The position numbers and the translations under genes are program-made. A stretch of 64,000 bases of DNA. Origin: Marinobacterium zhoushanense (GTDB taxonomy: Bacteria; Pseudomonadota; Gammaproteobacteria; Pseudomonadales; Balneatricaceae). Shown here piece by piece: positions 8,488-18,248 of the stretch. The stretch covers positions 389,130 to 453,129 of the forward strand of contig NZ_BMIJ01000001.1 in the NCBI RefSeq assembly GCF_014641945.1, in the 5' to 3' direction. The notes beneath the pieces were generated by a model that saw only the letters and a program-made list of their open reading frames with translations, was not told where the DNA came from and made no database searches. Within the stretch, counting starts at the first letter, position 1. The number at the start of each line of letters is the position of its first letter.

Positions 8488-9641
8488 CGCGCCGCCTGCA
8501 CCAGTCCCACTTCACGACCGAGCTGGGATACGCTGAGGATGGCGAGCAGCGCCAGCACCAAGGCACCGTATCCCAGGCTCTCGTAACCGAAGAACTGGAC
8601 CAGTGTGCCGCCGAGGAAGGGGCCGATACCGGAGCCGATCATGTTCATCGCTGGTGTCGCCGCCACGGCGCGGCCCGAGGGATCCTTGTCCGCGAAATAG
8701 CCGAAGGCGAAGGTGTGGGTAAACACCATGATGAATGGGTAAAAGCACACAGCGATGGCATAAGCGGGAAAAGCCGTGGTCATCACGATCACCAGGGTCA
8801 GAGCCGCCTGTAGTGCAGGGCCTGCCAGCATCACCTTGGGTGCCGACCAGCGACCGTGCATCAGCATGGCGGCCAACCCCGGCAACATGCCAACCAGCCC
8901 CGTTGCCAGCAGCACGCCGGATACCTGGGCGGTGCTGTAACCATGCATATCACTGCCGACACGCTCGACGAAACTAAACGTCATCGCCTGCAGGATCGCC
9001 ATCAGGCTGACGCCGAAGATGCCAAACCACACCTGGCGGGGAATTCTCTCCCTTGCCACTTGATGCGTCGGCGTTTTCGCCTTCCTGTTGTCGATATGCG
9101 GAAACAACAACAGTGTCATGATTGCCGCCAGCGCCATCACCGAACCGAAAATAACGAATAACGCGGGTCCGCCGAAGGTTTCGATAATCGTCGGCGAGCC
9201 ACCCAGAAACAGGATGGCAAAGCTGCCGAGGGAGAACTGCGCCAGACCGAAAAGTTTATGCGGATTGCTAGCGCGGCCGATGGAACCGTGCGTGAACGAC
9301 AGACTCATGCCGGTGGTCAGCCCACCGCAAGCATGCAGAATCGCCAGCAAGATATAGTGATCGGTGGTGGTGGCGACAAAAAAGGCGATAGAGGTCAGGC
9401 AGAACCCCAGAGGCACCAGAAGCCGGGGCTTGAAGCGATTGAATCTGGGCGACCAGAACAGGCTGGCAACCACTACACCCATCAGAAACAGCGTCGCCAA
9501 CCCTCCCGCCTTCTGCGGCGTGAAGTGGTATTGGGAGATCAGAGCCCCAACCCAGACCGGCAGCGCGATCATATCGATCATGCCGGCGACGTGGGCCACA
9601 CAAAGCGCGGTGCGGCCACGGATACTGTCTATTGTTATCAT
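8484..9641 (-). CDS. MFS transporter
   Basis: Twelve-helix major facilitator of 385 aa in the inner membrane. N-terminal [20 protein letters not shown] and the following glycine-rich segment [17 protein letters not shown] are typical; a cytoplasmic loop around residues 185-200 ([11 protein letters not shown]) separates the two halves. Start at ATG 9641 is chosen over the longer frame to 9707 because GGAGAG lies six bases upstream and the extension has no membrane or signal character. It follows the RND gene after a 62-bp gap and overlaps moaA by four bases. Substrate is unknown; context suggests an aromatic or its breakdown product. Confidence 0.85.
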   Translation of the reverse strand: MITIDSIRGRTALCVAHVAGMIDMIALPVWVGALISQYHFTPQKAGGLATLFLMGVVVASLFWSPRFNRFKPRLLVPLGFCLTSIAFFVATTTDHYILLAILHACGGLTTGMSLSFTHGSIGRASNPHKLFGLAQFSLGSFAILFLGGSPTIIETFGGPALFVIFGSVMALAAIMTLLLFPHIDNRKAKTPTHQVARERIPRQVWFGIFGVSLMAILQAMTFSFVERVGSDMHGYSTAQVSGVLLATGLVGMLPGLAAMLMHGRWSAPKVMLAGPALQAALTLVIVMTTAFPAYAIAVCFYPFIMVFTHTFAFGYFADKDPSGRAVAATPAMNMIGSGIGPFLGGTLVQFFGYESLGYGALVLALLAILSVSQLGREVGLVQAAR

Positions 9642-9703
9642 TGTTGTCTCTCCAGAGAGTAAACAGGCACCAGAATCTGATAAGGCCAGGACATCAAGCC
9701 CGT

Positions 9704-12106
9704 TCAATCAGCCTGAGCCACTACCTGACCCCGAGGAGCTTTCAGCTCGGGCAGTATGAAGTGGCACAGCGCCGGAATCAGGATCAGAGCACCCAGCATG
9801 TTCCACAGGAACATAAAGGTGAGCAGCACACCCATATCGGCCTGAAATTTGATCGGTGACCACGCCCAGGTGCCCACCCCCACCGCCAGCGTGATGCCGG
9901 TCAGGATCACGACCTTGCCGGTAAACAGCAGGGCGCGGTAATACGCTTCCGACAGGCTTTGTCCGAAACGCAGTCCGGTCAGCGTGACGGTGAGGATATA
10001 GAGCGCATAGTCGACACCGATGCCGACCCCCAGCGCAATCACCGGCAGAGTTGCGACCTTGACCCCTATGCCGAGTACCACCATCAGCGCTTCAGCGAGG
10101 ATCGAGGTCAACATCAACGGTAAGATAGCCACCACCACGGCCCGCCAGGAGCGGAAGGTGATAAAGCAGAGCAAGACCACCGCACCGTAGACCAGCAACA
10201 GCATCAGGTTCCAGGCGTTATGGACCACCTCGTTGGTCGCTGCATCGATGCCAGCCCTGCCGGCGGCCATGACGAAGTGCACATCCTCAGTGTTGTTCTC
10301 GGCAGCGAAAGCGGCGACATGGTCGACAACCCGTTCCAGAGTCCCCGCCTTGTGATCGGCAAGGTAGACAAAGAGGGTCAGCAGGTCACAGGCATCGTTA
10401 TAGACGCCGCGTGGCACATAGGTGGTAGCCGAGTTCAGCATCGCCTGGTTGGCTACCAGGTCATTCCATTTGAAATTGCCCTCGCTGAGGCCAACGATCA
10501 CCCGGCGGGTCACTTGGGCCATGCTGTTGGTCGACTCGACGCCCGGAAGCTGCCGCAGCGACCACTCCAGCGCGTCCAGTTTCATCAGGGTATCGTAGCG
10601 GCTGCACTGGTCCTTGGGTGTCTCGACCATGACGGCAAACAGGTCGCTGCTGGCGCCATAGGCACTGTTCATAAACGCCACATCCTGGTTGTAACGGCTA
10701 TCCGGGTTCAGCTCCGGCGCCCCCGGATCCAGGTCACCGATCTTCAGCGACTGGCTGGTATAGAGCCCCGCCATAGCCAGTAGCACCGCAACGACTATCG
10801 CTCTGCCGGCCCAGCGCCGCTCGGTAAAATGATCGAGAAAACGCCACAGTGGGTGCTTGGCCTCGCCGAGCTTATCCGCTGTTTCGGCACGCAGGCTGCG
10901 CTCGGCTGCTCGCGGAGAGACTCCGACATAGGAGAGCAGGATCGGCAGTAAAATCAGGTTGGTAAAAATCAGTACGCCGACACCGATCGAGGCGGCGATC
11001 GCCAGCTCGCGGATGACCTGGATATCGATCACCAGCAGTACGGCGAAGCCCACCGCATCCGCCAGCAGGGCGGTCAGGCCGGCGATGAACAAGCGACGGA
11101 AGGTATATCGGGCAGCAATATACTTGCTCATGCCGCGTCCCACATCCTGCATGATGCCGTTCATCTTCTGCGCACCATGGCTCATGCCAATGGCGAACAC
11201 CAGAAAAGGCACCAGGATCGAGTAAGGGTCCAACACAAATCCGAGGGTCGGCAGCAAGCCCAATTGCCAGGTAACCGCAATGATTGAACTGAGCACAACC
11301 AGAACGGTGCTGCGAATACAGCGCGTATACCAGAATACGATAGCGCCGGCGAGCATGATCGCACCGGCAAAGAAGGCGAGAATCTGATACAGGCCATCGA
11401 TCAGGTCACCGACGATCTTCGCGAAACCGGTGATGTGGATATGGATATCATCCGACTGGTAACGGTTGCGGATATCCTCCAGGGTGCGCGCTAATGCACT
11501 GTAATCCAGCTCGCTACCGTCCGGCAGCTGAGCCAGCAGGGGTACATATATCACGCTGGAGCGCTCATCCTGCGCCACGATCTGGCCGATAGTGCCGGAG
11601 CGCGCCACATTGGCCCGCAGTTGGACCAGATCCTCAGGCTCGCCCTTGAAGCCACGCGGGATAACCGGCCCCCCTTCAAGCCCCGTTTCCGTTACCCCCA
11701 TCCAGGTGGTATTCGGAGTCCAGATCGACTTCATGTAGCGTCGATCCACACCGGGCACGAGAAACAGCTCATCGCTGATCTTGCGCAGGGTTTCCATATA
11801 GGCGGCATCGTAGATACCACCCTGGCGGGTTTCCACGGCGACCCGAACCGCATTACCGAGTCCGGTCAGATCATCAGCGTGCTCGCGAAACGCCAGCACG
11901 AATGGATGATGGCCGGGGATGGTCTTCTCGTAGCTGGAATTAAATCGCAGGTTGAACGCCTGGTAACCCAGTACCAGAGTGACCAGCAGGCAGGTCAGCA
12001 CAACCACCAAGCGATTGTTGAACAGCACCCGCTCCACCAGAGTGCCACTGCTGCGGTCGAAATCGATCTCTTCGATCACACTTATTTCCTGGCTCGGGTA
12101 CTTCAT
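9704..12106 (-). CDS. RND-superfamily (MMPL/Patched-like) transporter
   Basis: Inner-membrane proton-driven transporter of 800 aa. It has a single N-terminal helix (about 30-50), a periplasmic loop to about residue 235, a block of five helices (240-400), a second helix and loop (about 430-620) and a second helix block (630-785), the duplicated plan of the MMPL class. Seen: SMAQVTRRV and GVGIGVDYALYILTV in the second block. No membrane-fusion-protein gene accompanies it; instead the genes directly upstream encode a YCF48-like beta-propeller, DUF1329 and DUF1302 proteins, a set that recurs in proteobacteria near catabolism of hydrophobic compounds. It overlaps the YCF48-like gene by four bases. 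Confidence 0.85.
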   Translation of the reverse strand: MKYPSQEISVIEEIDFDRSSGTLVERVLFNNRLVVVLTCLLVTLVLGYQAFNLRFNSSYEKTIPGHHPFVLAFREHADDLTGLGNAVRVAVETRQGGIYDAAYMETLRKISDELFLVPGVDRRYMKSIWTPNTTWMGVTETGLEGGPVIPRGFKGEPEDLVQLRANVARSGTIGQIVAQDERSSVIYVPLLAQLPDGSELDYSALARTLEDIRNRYQSDDIHIHITGFAKIVGDLIDGLYQILAFFAGAIMLAGAIVFWYTRCIRSTVLVVLSSIIAVTWQLGLLPTLGFVLDPYSILVPFLVFAIGMSHGAQKMNGIMQDVGRGMSKYIAARYTFRRLFIAGLTALLADAVGFAVLLVIDIQVIRELAIAASIGVGVLIFTNLILLPILLSYVGVSPRAAERSLRAETADKLGEAKHPLWRFLDHFTERRWAGRAIVVAVLLAMAGLYTSQSLKIGDLDPGAPELNPDSRYNQDVAFMNSAYGASSDLFAVMVETPKDQCSRYDTLMKLDALEWSLRQLPGVESTNSMAQVTRRVIVGLSEGNFKWNDLVANQAMLNSATTYVPRGVYNDACDLLTLFVYLADHKAGTLERVVDHVAAFAAENNTEDVHFVMAAGRAGIDAATNEVVHNAWNLMLLLVYGAVVLLCFITFRSWRAVVVAILPLMLTSILAEALMVVLGIGVKVATLPVIALGVGIGVDYALYILTVTLTGLRFGQSLSEAYYRALLFTGKVVILTGITLAVGVGTWAWSPIKFQADMGVLLTFMFLWNMLGALILIPALCHFILPELKAPRGQVVAQAD

Positions 12107-13230
12107 GGTTTACCGCTCCCTGCCACCATCGTCGGCATGGTCAAAGGACCGACAGTACCGCCCATGCCAGTCACAAAAAGTTGTTCATTATCGACCAGCA
12201 CGGCATCGCTGGCCGGCGGCAGGGCCTCGATCTCCAGTCGTGAATAGTGCAGGTCAACTTCTGCACCCGGTTCCAGTCGCCACAACTGCCCCGCCTGGTC
12301 GGTTAATAGAAACGCGCCATCGGCAAGAGACTCCACCGCGGAGACCGACGCCGTACCACCGCCCTCGACCTGCTGCCAGCTATCGCCAGCGTCACGGGAT
12401 AGGAAAACGTTGCCGCGCAGCCCAGCGACCACCAGGTCGCGACCGTTGTAGGCGATATCGAAAAAGCTCCCCTGATAGGGGGTTTCCAAAGCCTGGAACG
12501 AATGCCCCCCATCAACAGAACGCATCACCAGACCAAATTCACCGGCGATAAAAACGGTTGCCCCCCGAGCATCCACCGCGTACAGGTGCGATTCCATCGG
12601 GTTGGGAAGAGCGTAGGAGAGGGGTTTCCAGGTCGTACCAGCGTCATCAGTGGCAAATGCGAGGTTGAACGCCCCCACGGCAATCAGGCGTTTACCTTCC
12701 GTTATGGCGATATCGAAAAAGGGTTTATCCGCACCGTCCTGCAAAGACAGTCGGGCCATCGTCAAACGCAGATCATCCAGTTCACCCTTGTCGGCCAACT
12801 GTTCGGCTTCGATCAGCAGCAGCTGCGCAGCGCTAACACCATCCAAGACCTGGTGCCAACTGGCGCCGCCATCTTCTGTCGACAGCACCACCCCTGCATG
12901 CCCGACCGCCCAGCCGTTTACTGCGTCCTGCATCGCGATCGCATTCAACCCGACCGATACCGGCACGTCAGCCTGCTGCCAATGAGCACCCCGGTCATCG
13001 CTCCAGACGATCGCCCCATACTCGCCCACGCCGATCAGGCGCCCGCCAACCAGGTCGATATCCTGCAGGATCAGCCGGGGCATGACGGATGGTGCAATGT
13101 CGGTCGCAGGGCGTGACATGGGCGGCGCTATCTCGCCGTGAGCAGCGACAGTCAATGTCAATAACAGCCCACTCAATGCAGACACGCCATAGCGCATCCC
13201 TGTGCGACTGAGATTAGTTTTTTTTCGCAT
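12103..13230 (-). CDS. YCF48/BNR-repeat beta-propeller protein, exported
   Basis: 375 aa with a cleavable signal peptide (MRYGVSALSGLLLTLTVAAHGE within the first 35 residues). Repeated blades carry Asp-box-like strings such as DRGAHWQ, EDGGASWHQ, DDAGTTWKP, VDGGHSFQ and RDAGDSWQQ, the pattern of YCF48/photosynthesis-stability-factor-like propellers. Probably periplasmic, as a partner of the RND protein and the DUF1329/DUF1302 envelope proteins. Start chosen at ATG 13230 because it gives a proper signal peptide; the frame is open further upstream to 13338 without signal features, and no strong Shine-Dalgarno was seen for either. Confidence 0.8.
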   Translation of the reverse strand: MRKKTNLSRTGMRYGVSALSGLLLTLTVAAHGEIAPPMSRPATDIAPSVMPRLILQDIDLVGGRLIGVGEYGAIVWSDDRGAHWQQADVPVSVGLNAIAMQDAVNGWAVGHAGVVLSTEDGGASWHQVLDGVSAAQLLLIEAEQLADKGELDDLRLTMARLSLQDGADKPFFDIAITEGKRLIAVGAFNLAFATDDAGTTWKPLSYALPNPMESHLYAVDARGATVFIAGEFGLVMRSVDGGHSFQALETPYQGSFFDIAYNGRDLVVAGLRGNVFLSRDAGDSWQQVEGGGTASVSAVESLADGAFLLTDQAGQLWRLEPGAEVDLHYSRLEIEALPPASDAVLVDNEQLFVTGMGGTVGPLTMPTMVAGSGKP

Positions 13231-13341
13231 AAATCGAGCCACTAGATGGAACCCCGGTGACAGCCGGACAAGCCGGGATTTTATTGTTCGATGAGTACCA
13301 GCCCTGTATGGGCCGGTACTCTCTATGCCGCATCCCATCGA

Positions 13342-14715
13342 TTAGCGCAGGCTCGCTCCGATCAAACCCGCAGGTGTGAAGATGCCGTCCTTATGCTTCT
13401 CAACAACACGGATCTGCGACGGGCTTTCATTCATCAGACGGTTGATGAACGCGGTGCCGGAGGTCAGATCGTAGACACCCCAGACCAGGCCTACGCTGGC
13501 GGGCACTTCAGGCAGTGTGATCGGTACCATGAACGGCACCCTCCAAAGCGCACCGCTGGAATCCCAGCGGTCGGCCAGCGCCGCACGCCAGGTATCCTCA
13601 TCCAGGTAGTAGCGGGTACGCGGCGAGGTGTGTCGCTCGCCCTCTTTCAAGGTTGCTTCCACCACCCACACACGGTGCAACTCCCAACGCACATAATCGG
13701 GATTGAGATAGTGATCGCCCAGTACTTCGTCGTCACTTGCCGGGGTCAGAATCCTGTTGCCGTTGTACGGAATGTACATCTCCTGCTTACCCACCAGCTT
13801 CCAGTCAAACCGATCCTTGCGCGAGCTGAATACATTGACCTCATCGAAGCTCACGTTACCCGCTGAAAACGGCGTGGGAGTATCGCAGCAGGAGTTCGGC
13901 AATTTGCGAACGCGACGCTGGCCGGTCAGATAAACCCAGGTGCCGGTTTTACTCTCATCCAGGTTAAGACGTCCGATGATCCCCTCACCTGCCCGGATCG
14001 GCGGCCCCGAGTTGATCGAACGCACCAGCCAGTACTCCGAGTCGAAGTCGGCACGTTCGTTCTGTTCGTAGTAAGGAGCCTGCTCTTCGTTGCTTGACTC
14101 CAACACCATCACCTTCTGGCCATCACTGGTCAGCGTGTAGCCATGAAAACGGTCTATATTCAGCGCTGCCGGACGCCAGCGCAGTTCATGGTTCCACACT
14201 GCTTCGATCCCGTTCTCGGGAATGGGGAAAGGGATACCACCGTAGGCGAGTTCGGGCTGAGCGCCTGCTCCACCCTCTGCCAGCTTGGCAACGGTGGCAT
14301 TAGTGAAAGTGTTGTCGTAGACCCACTGAGGCGCCGCTGCAGTACGCCGAGTGGGATACACATCCATGCGGAAGTCTGGGTATTTCTGCAGCATCGCCTT
14401 CATACCGTCCGAAAGCTTATCGGCGTACTCAGCCATATTGGCGCCAGTAATCGAGAACAGCGGTTTGTCAGCGGCGAACGGATCGATCCGTCGACCGTCG
14501 GCACCAAGCCCCTCGTCCTGATTCTGATAGCCGCCATCCCAGGCGGGAATACTTCCGTCTGCATTTCCGGCACGCTCGGCACCAAAGGGAGTCAGTTCAC
14601 CCTTGAGACGTTCCGCCTGTTCAGCGGTAGCGGCACCGGCGATCGTCGGCACGCCAAGCAGCATGGCGGCAAGCAGGGACAGGGTTCGAAAATGGGCCGT
14701 TATTATAGTTTTCAT
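13342..14715 (-). CDS. DUF1329 periplasmic/outer-membrane lipid-related protein
   Basis: 457 aa with a signal peptide (LLAAMLLGVPTIAGA cleaved after about residue 29) and the family hallmark LTPFGAERAGNADGSIPAWD at about 41-60. The fold of DUF1329 is related to lipoprotein-binding proteins of the LolA/LolB type, but the function is not established. It is always found with DUF1302; here it lies 12 bp downstream of it. Likely periplasmic, helping move a hydrophobic substrate between the outer membrane and the RND transporter (inference). Confidence 0.85.
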   Translation of the reverse strand: MKTIITAHFRTLSLLAAMLLGVPTIAGAATAEQAERLKGELTPFGAERAGNADGSIPAWDGGYQNQDEGLGADGRRIDPFAADKPLFSITGANMAEYADKLSDGMKAMLQKYPDFRMDVYPTRRTAAAPQWVYDNTFTNATVAKLAEGGAGAQPELAYGGIPFPIPENGIEAVWNHELRWRPAALNIDRFHGYTLTSDGQKVMVLESSNEEQAPYYEQNERADFDSEYWLVRSINSGPPIRAGEGIIGRLNLDESKTGTWVYLTGQRRVRKLPNSCCDTPTPFSAGNVSFDEVNVFSSRKDRFDWKLVGKQEMYIPYNGNRILTPASDDEVLGDHYLNPDYVRWELHRVWVVEATLKEGERHTSPRTRYYLDEDTWRAALADRWDSSGALWRVPFMVPITLPEVPASVGLVWGVYDLTSGTAFINRLMNESPSQIRVVEKHKDGIFTPAGLIGASLR

Positions 14716-14727
14716 TGCAGCATCTCC

Positions 14728-16389
14728 TTAGAAGGTGCGATTGATCGAGAAGCTCACAAAGTCACGATCTTTCATGTATTGCTGGTAGCTGTAGTTACTG
14801 CTTGAGGTCAGGAATTCGTCACTATCACCGAAGTAGTGGGTGTAGTTCACGCCCAGGCGCCAACTGTCGAGGTAGACGGCATTCAATCCGACGGAGATAT
14901 CGCCGCCACCGTCAGCAGGGAAGGCTCCCGGCCCAAGCGCCATGGAACGAGACCCCTTAGGCGCCCAGCCAACCACCACTGGCACACTCAGATCCAGACC
15001 CGAGGTTACCTGGCGGTATTTCGGCTCCACCTTGAAGCGCAGCGCCACCGCGTCGCGCGTGGCGTTGGGATCAAGCGCTCCCTCATTCTTGGTTACGTTC
15101 AGCACGCGGTTCCAGGCGATTTCACCGACGAAGTCACCTTCCCTGAACAGGGCGTTGGGGGGCAGAGACCAGAGTGCAGAAAGGTTGATATGCGCCGTGT
15201 TGCCGACGGCGTACGCGGGGTTGTCGCTATTATCGGTTGCCGGACCGCCCAAGCCGCTCAGATCGAGCGCATTGGTGCTTGCCAGATCCTGATTGTGGCG
15301 ATAGGACACCTCGGCTGCCAGGTTCACGTCACCAAAGGTTCGGCTCGCGCTGGCACCCACAGCCGTGATCCCCTCGTGGTAGACCTGGCGATAGGAGACC
15401 GGTGCCGGCCCGACAAACGGCACAACCCCCAGGTTAACTACCTGCTGGAAGTTCTTGCTATGGAAACGGATCAGATAGAGGCCGTAGTCGGTCTCCTCGC
15501 CCATGATGCGCAGCTGAATACCACCCTGCCCCGAGTTTTTCGCTTCATCATGTGACAGCTGGTTCGCAGTCAACCCCGGTCCGAGTATGATCGACTCGCC
15601 ATCCGGCACCGTATCGGAACCGCCAAAATAGCTTCCCGCCACCGGCAGCCGGTTACCCTCCCACTCGAACTGGTAGTAGGCGGACATCGAAATTTCCGGG
15701 GTCAGCAGAACCTGGCCAGAGAGCTGCTTAACAGGCCGAATCGCCTCCTTGAACTGCGTACCGGGAACCGAAGCGAGTTTGACCACGTCCACTGGCGCCA
15801 TACCGCCGGCAATGGCGTTGGCGCCAAAGAACAGACTTTCACCCCACACCTGTCCAAATTGACCGAGGCGCACCAAACCCAGCGCATCCCCAGCTTCAAA
15901 GCGGGTGGACAGGAATGCGTCGAGCAGCTCGACATCGCCACCGTGAATCTTTTTCGCTTCATCACTGAATTCGTTGTAGTCAACGGAAGAGAGGTTTGAT
16001 GTCCCGTCATTGGGATGATCGTTACTGCCCTGATAGACATCGTCATACCAACCTGCCGCACTGAGTCGCATGCCGAAATCGCCATATTGCAGGTCCAGCT
16101 CGGACAGCAGATCGGCACGATTCGAGATCAGACCGCGATCGAAGTTCAGGTTCGCATCGTTGGCGTTTACCTGATCCGTCAGGTTGTCGTCGCGTTCGCC
16201 GACACGCCAGGCCGAGCTGTACTTGAGGGTATTATCCCAGCGAATGTTCAGGTCTGGATTGGAGGTATCGATCTGGAAGGCGCACGCCGTTCCTGCCGTC
16301 AATATTCCTGAAATTACGCCACCAACCATCAGACTGAGTTTCGAGCGTCGGAAGCGCTTTGATGCAGTTTTCGTTACAGCACCTTTCAT
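14728..16389 (-). CDS. DUF1302 outer-membrane beta-barrel protein
   Basis: 553 aa, with a signal peptide ending near residue 37 (LTAGTACA/FQID), many alternating amphipathic strands, and a C-terminal phenylalanine (SFSINRTF) typical of barrels inserted by the Bam complex. DUF1302 proteins are paired with DUF1329 and often with RND genes in catabolic islands; a porin or uptake channel for hydrophobic compounds is the usual proposal. First gene of a six-gene operon ending in moaA. Palindromes TTTATCGATAAA at 16531 and a variant at 16705 stand upstream. Confidence 0.85.
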   Translation of the reverse strand: MKGAVTKTASKRFRRSKLSLMVGGVISGILTAGTACAFQIDTSNPDLNIRWDNTLKYSSAWRVGERDDNLTDQVNANDANLNFDRGLISNRADLLSELDLQYGDFGMRLSAAGWYDDVYQGSNDHPNDGTSNLSSVDYNEFSDEAKKIHGGDVELLDAFLSTRFEAGDALGLVRLGQFGQVWGESLFFGANAIAGGMAPVDVVKLASVPGTQFKEAIRPVKQLSGQVLLTPEISMSAYYQFEWEGNRLPVAGSYFGGSDTVPDGESIILGPGLTANQLSHDEAKNSGQGGIQLRIMGEETDYGLYLIRFHSKNFQQVVNLGVVPFVGPAPVSYRQVYHEGITAVGASASRTFGDVNLAAEVSYRHNQDLASTNALDLSGLGGPATDNSDNPAYAVGNTAHINLSALWSLPPNALFREGDFVGEIAWNRVLNVTKNEGALDPNATRDAVALRFKVEPKYRQVTSGLDLSVPVVVGWAPKGSRSMALGPGAFPADGGGDISVGLNAVYLDSWRLGVNYTHYFGDSDEFLTSSSNYSYQQYMKDRDFVSFSINRTF

Positions 16390-16530
16390 GTTTTACCTCG
16401 CTTGAGCTTCACGGATCCTTTCCGCTACCGCCAATTTATTGTTATTTGTGCGAGCCATCCGGGGGCCACACCAAGTTACAAGCCAGTTGAACCACTATCC
16501 GGTGGTGTTCTCTGCAGGCGAATCACTATT

Positions 16531-16542
16531 TTTATCGATAAA
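16531..16542. promoter_or_regulatory. Regulon palindrome TTTATCGATAAA before DUF1302
   Basis: Perfect 12-bp palindrome 142 bp upstream of the DUF1302 start. The same element recurs at 25151, 25317, 25346 and 28814, before the other units of this block. Best candidate regulator is the GntR protein at 28846. Confidence 0.65.
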
Positions 16543-16704
16543 TTCACCTAAAGACAATATTACTCGATTTTAGTCGCTTTTCAAGCAAACAATAGACAGA
16601 GAAACAGCGTTATTTCACTGTTTTTGACAAAAAACGGCTTGAATGAACCCGATAATGGACCATTAAGACGGGACCAATAGGCAGATAATGACCGATGTTC
16701 TAGT

Positions 16705-16716
16705 TTTATCGATATT
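16705..16716. promoter_or_regulatory. Second regulon site (TTTATCGATATT)
   Basis: Ten of twelve positions match the perfect palindrome at 16531; a second, weaker site in the same promoter region. Confidence 0.45.
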
Positions 16717-16749
16717 TATTTAGAATGGAGATCGACAGGTGATGCGATC

Positions 16750-16790
16750 GGCATCACGCATGCGGGCATCAAGACCTGCATGCGTGTGCC
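16750..16790 (-). terminator. Hairpin behind the aldehyde dehydrogenase gene
   Basis: CACGCATGC and GCATGCGTG arms with a 10-13 base loop, extended by GGCA/TGCC. There is no clear U-tract on the minus strand, so it may protect the mRNA end or act with Rho. Confidence 0.45.
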
Positions 16791-16823
16791 TCTCGGTTAA
16801 TGCTTGGGTAGTAGGGTCAAAGA

Positions 16824-18230
16824 TCAGATCGGGAAGTGACCGGGTTCGGTTTCGACGGTGATCCAACGCAGTTCAGTAAAAGCGTCGATCCCCGCCCGGC
16901 CGCCGAATCGTCCGTAGCCGGACGCTTTCATACCGCCGAATGGCATCTGTGCCTCGTCATGTACAGTGGGACCGTTAACATGACAGATACCCGACTGGAT
17001 CTGTCGCGCCACCCTGAGCCCACGTGCCGTGTCTAGGGTGAAGACAGCGGCAGACAAACCATATTCAGTGTCGTTGGCCAGCTCGATCGCGTGCGCCTCG
17101 TCGCGAGCGCGAACGATGCCGACAACTGGGCCGAAGCTCTCGTCACGAAACAGCTTCATCTCCGGCGTGACCCTGTCGACAACATGGGCCGGCATCAGCA
17201 CGCTCTGGGAGGTCTCGCCGCCAGTGAGCAGCTGCGCCCCCTTGGCCAGGGCGTCGTCGATCAGACCAAGACAATGGGCGACCGTTTTGGCATCCACCAC
17301 CGCACCCAGGGGCGTATTGCCCTCACGCGGATCGCCTACCGGCATGCCCGCAACCTTTTCGGCAAACTTTGCCGCGAAGGCATCGGCGACGGATTCAACC
17401 ACAATGAGCCGCTCCGTCGACATGCAGATCTGCCCCTGGTTCATGAAGGCACCGAACGCCGCCGCTTTCACTGCTTCGTCAAGATCGGCATCTTCCAGCA
17501 CCAGCATCGGTGCCTTTCCGCCCAACTCCAGCAACACCGGCTTCAGGTGTTCGGCCGCGCGCTTGGCGATGATCTTGCCGACTGCGGTCGAACCGGTGAA
17601 GTTGATCCGCTTGACCTCGGGTGCGTCGATTAGCGCACCGACCACCTCGCCCGCATCCTCGGGCGCATTAGTGACAACATTGACCACGCCTTCGGGGAAC
17701 CCCGCCTCGGCAAACGCCTCGACGATCAGCGCATGGGTGCGCGGACACTGCTCGCTCGCTTTGAGGATGACGCTGTTGCCGCACGCCAGCGCCACGGCGA
17801 TGGCACGCACACCCAGGATGATCGGCGCATTCCAGGGAGCAATGCCCAGGATCACGCCCACCGGCTCGCGCAACGCCATGGCCAGACAGCCCGGCTTGTC
17901 GGACGGGATCACATCGCCGGTGATCTGAGTGGTCATGGCCGCCGCCTCACGCACGACGCCGGCCGCCAGGCTTAGATTGAACATCGCCCAGCCGGCTGTG
18001 GCGCCGATCTCGCTCATCATTGCGGCAACGAAGTCGTCCCGCCGTGCTTCCAGCGCATCGGCGGCCCTCATCAGCACCGCGCGTCGGGCATTGGGGCCCT
18101 GCTTCGACCACTCGACAAAGCCTGCCTGTGCCTTGGCTGCAATCGCCGGGATATCCGACGCCTGCATCGCCTCGGCGCTCGAGGCGACCTCTCCGGTCAT
18201 TGGATTGATGCGTTCAAATTTCATCGCCAC
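16824..18230 (-). CDS. NAD(P)-dependent aldehyde dehydrogenase, aromatic-aldehyde type
   Basis: 468 aa. Oxidises an aldehyde to the acid with NAD(P). Seen: the APWNAPIILGVRAIA segment, NFTGSTAVGK for nucleotide binding, the catalytic glutamate in LELGGKAP and the nucleophilic cysteine in NQGQICMSTERL. The last string and the short N terminus resemble salicylaldehyde and vanillin dehydrogenases. It is the last gene of the operon with the Mo-hydroxytransferase and ring-cleavage dioxygenase, 18 bp after the ADC-family gene, so its substrate is probably a side chain or ring-fission aldehyde of that pathway. Exact substrate unknown. Confidence 0.88.
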   Translation of the reverse strand: MAMKFERINPMTGEVASSAEAMQASDIPAIAAKAQAGFVEWSKQGPNARRAVLMRAADALEARRDDFVAAMMSEIGATAGWAMFNLSLAAGVVREAAAMTTQITGDVIPSDKPGCLAMALREPVGVILGIAPWNAPIILGVRAIAVALACGNSVILKASEQCPRTHALIVEAFAEAGFPEGVVNVVTNAPEDAGEVVGALIDAPEVKRINFTGSTAVGKIIAKRAAEHLKPVLLELGGKAPMLVLEDADLDEAVKAAAFGAFMNQGQICMSTERLIVVESVADAFAAKFAEKVAGMPVGDPREGNTPLGAVVDAKTVAHCLGLIDDALAKGAQLLTGGETSQSVLMPAHVVDRVTPEMKLFRDESFGPVVGIVRARDEAHAIELANDTEYGLSAAVFTLDTARGLRVARQIQSGICHVNGPTVHDEAQMPFGGMKASGYGRFGGRAGIDAFTELRWITVETEPGHFPI

Positions 18231-18248
18231 TTCCTCTATAAAACGTGC

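Larger units (their letters stand above)
16390..16823. other. 434-bp promoter region of the DUF1302 operon
   Basis: No gene seen. It contains the perfect palindrome TTTATCGATAAA (16531-16542), the variant TTTATCGATATT (16705-16716), an AT-rich stretch at 16551-16640 and a long hairpin (16750-16790) behind the aldehyde dehydrogenase gene. Confidence 0.7.
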
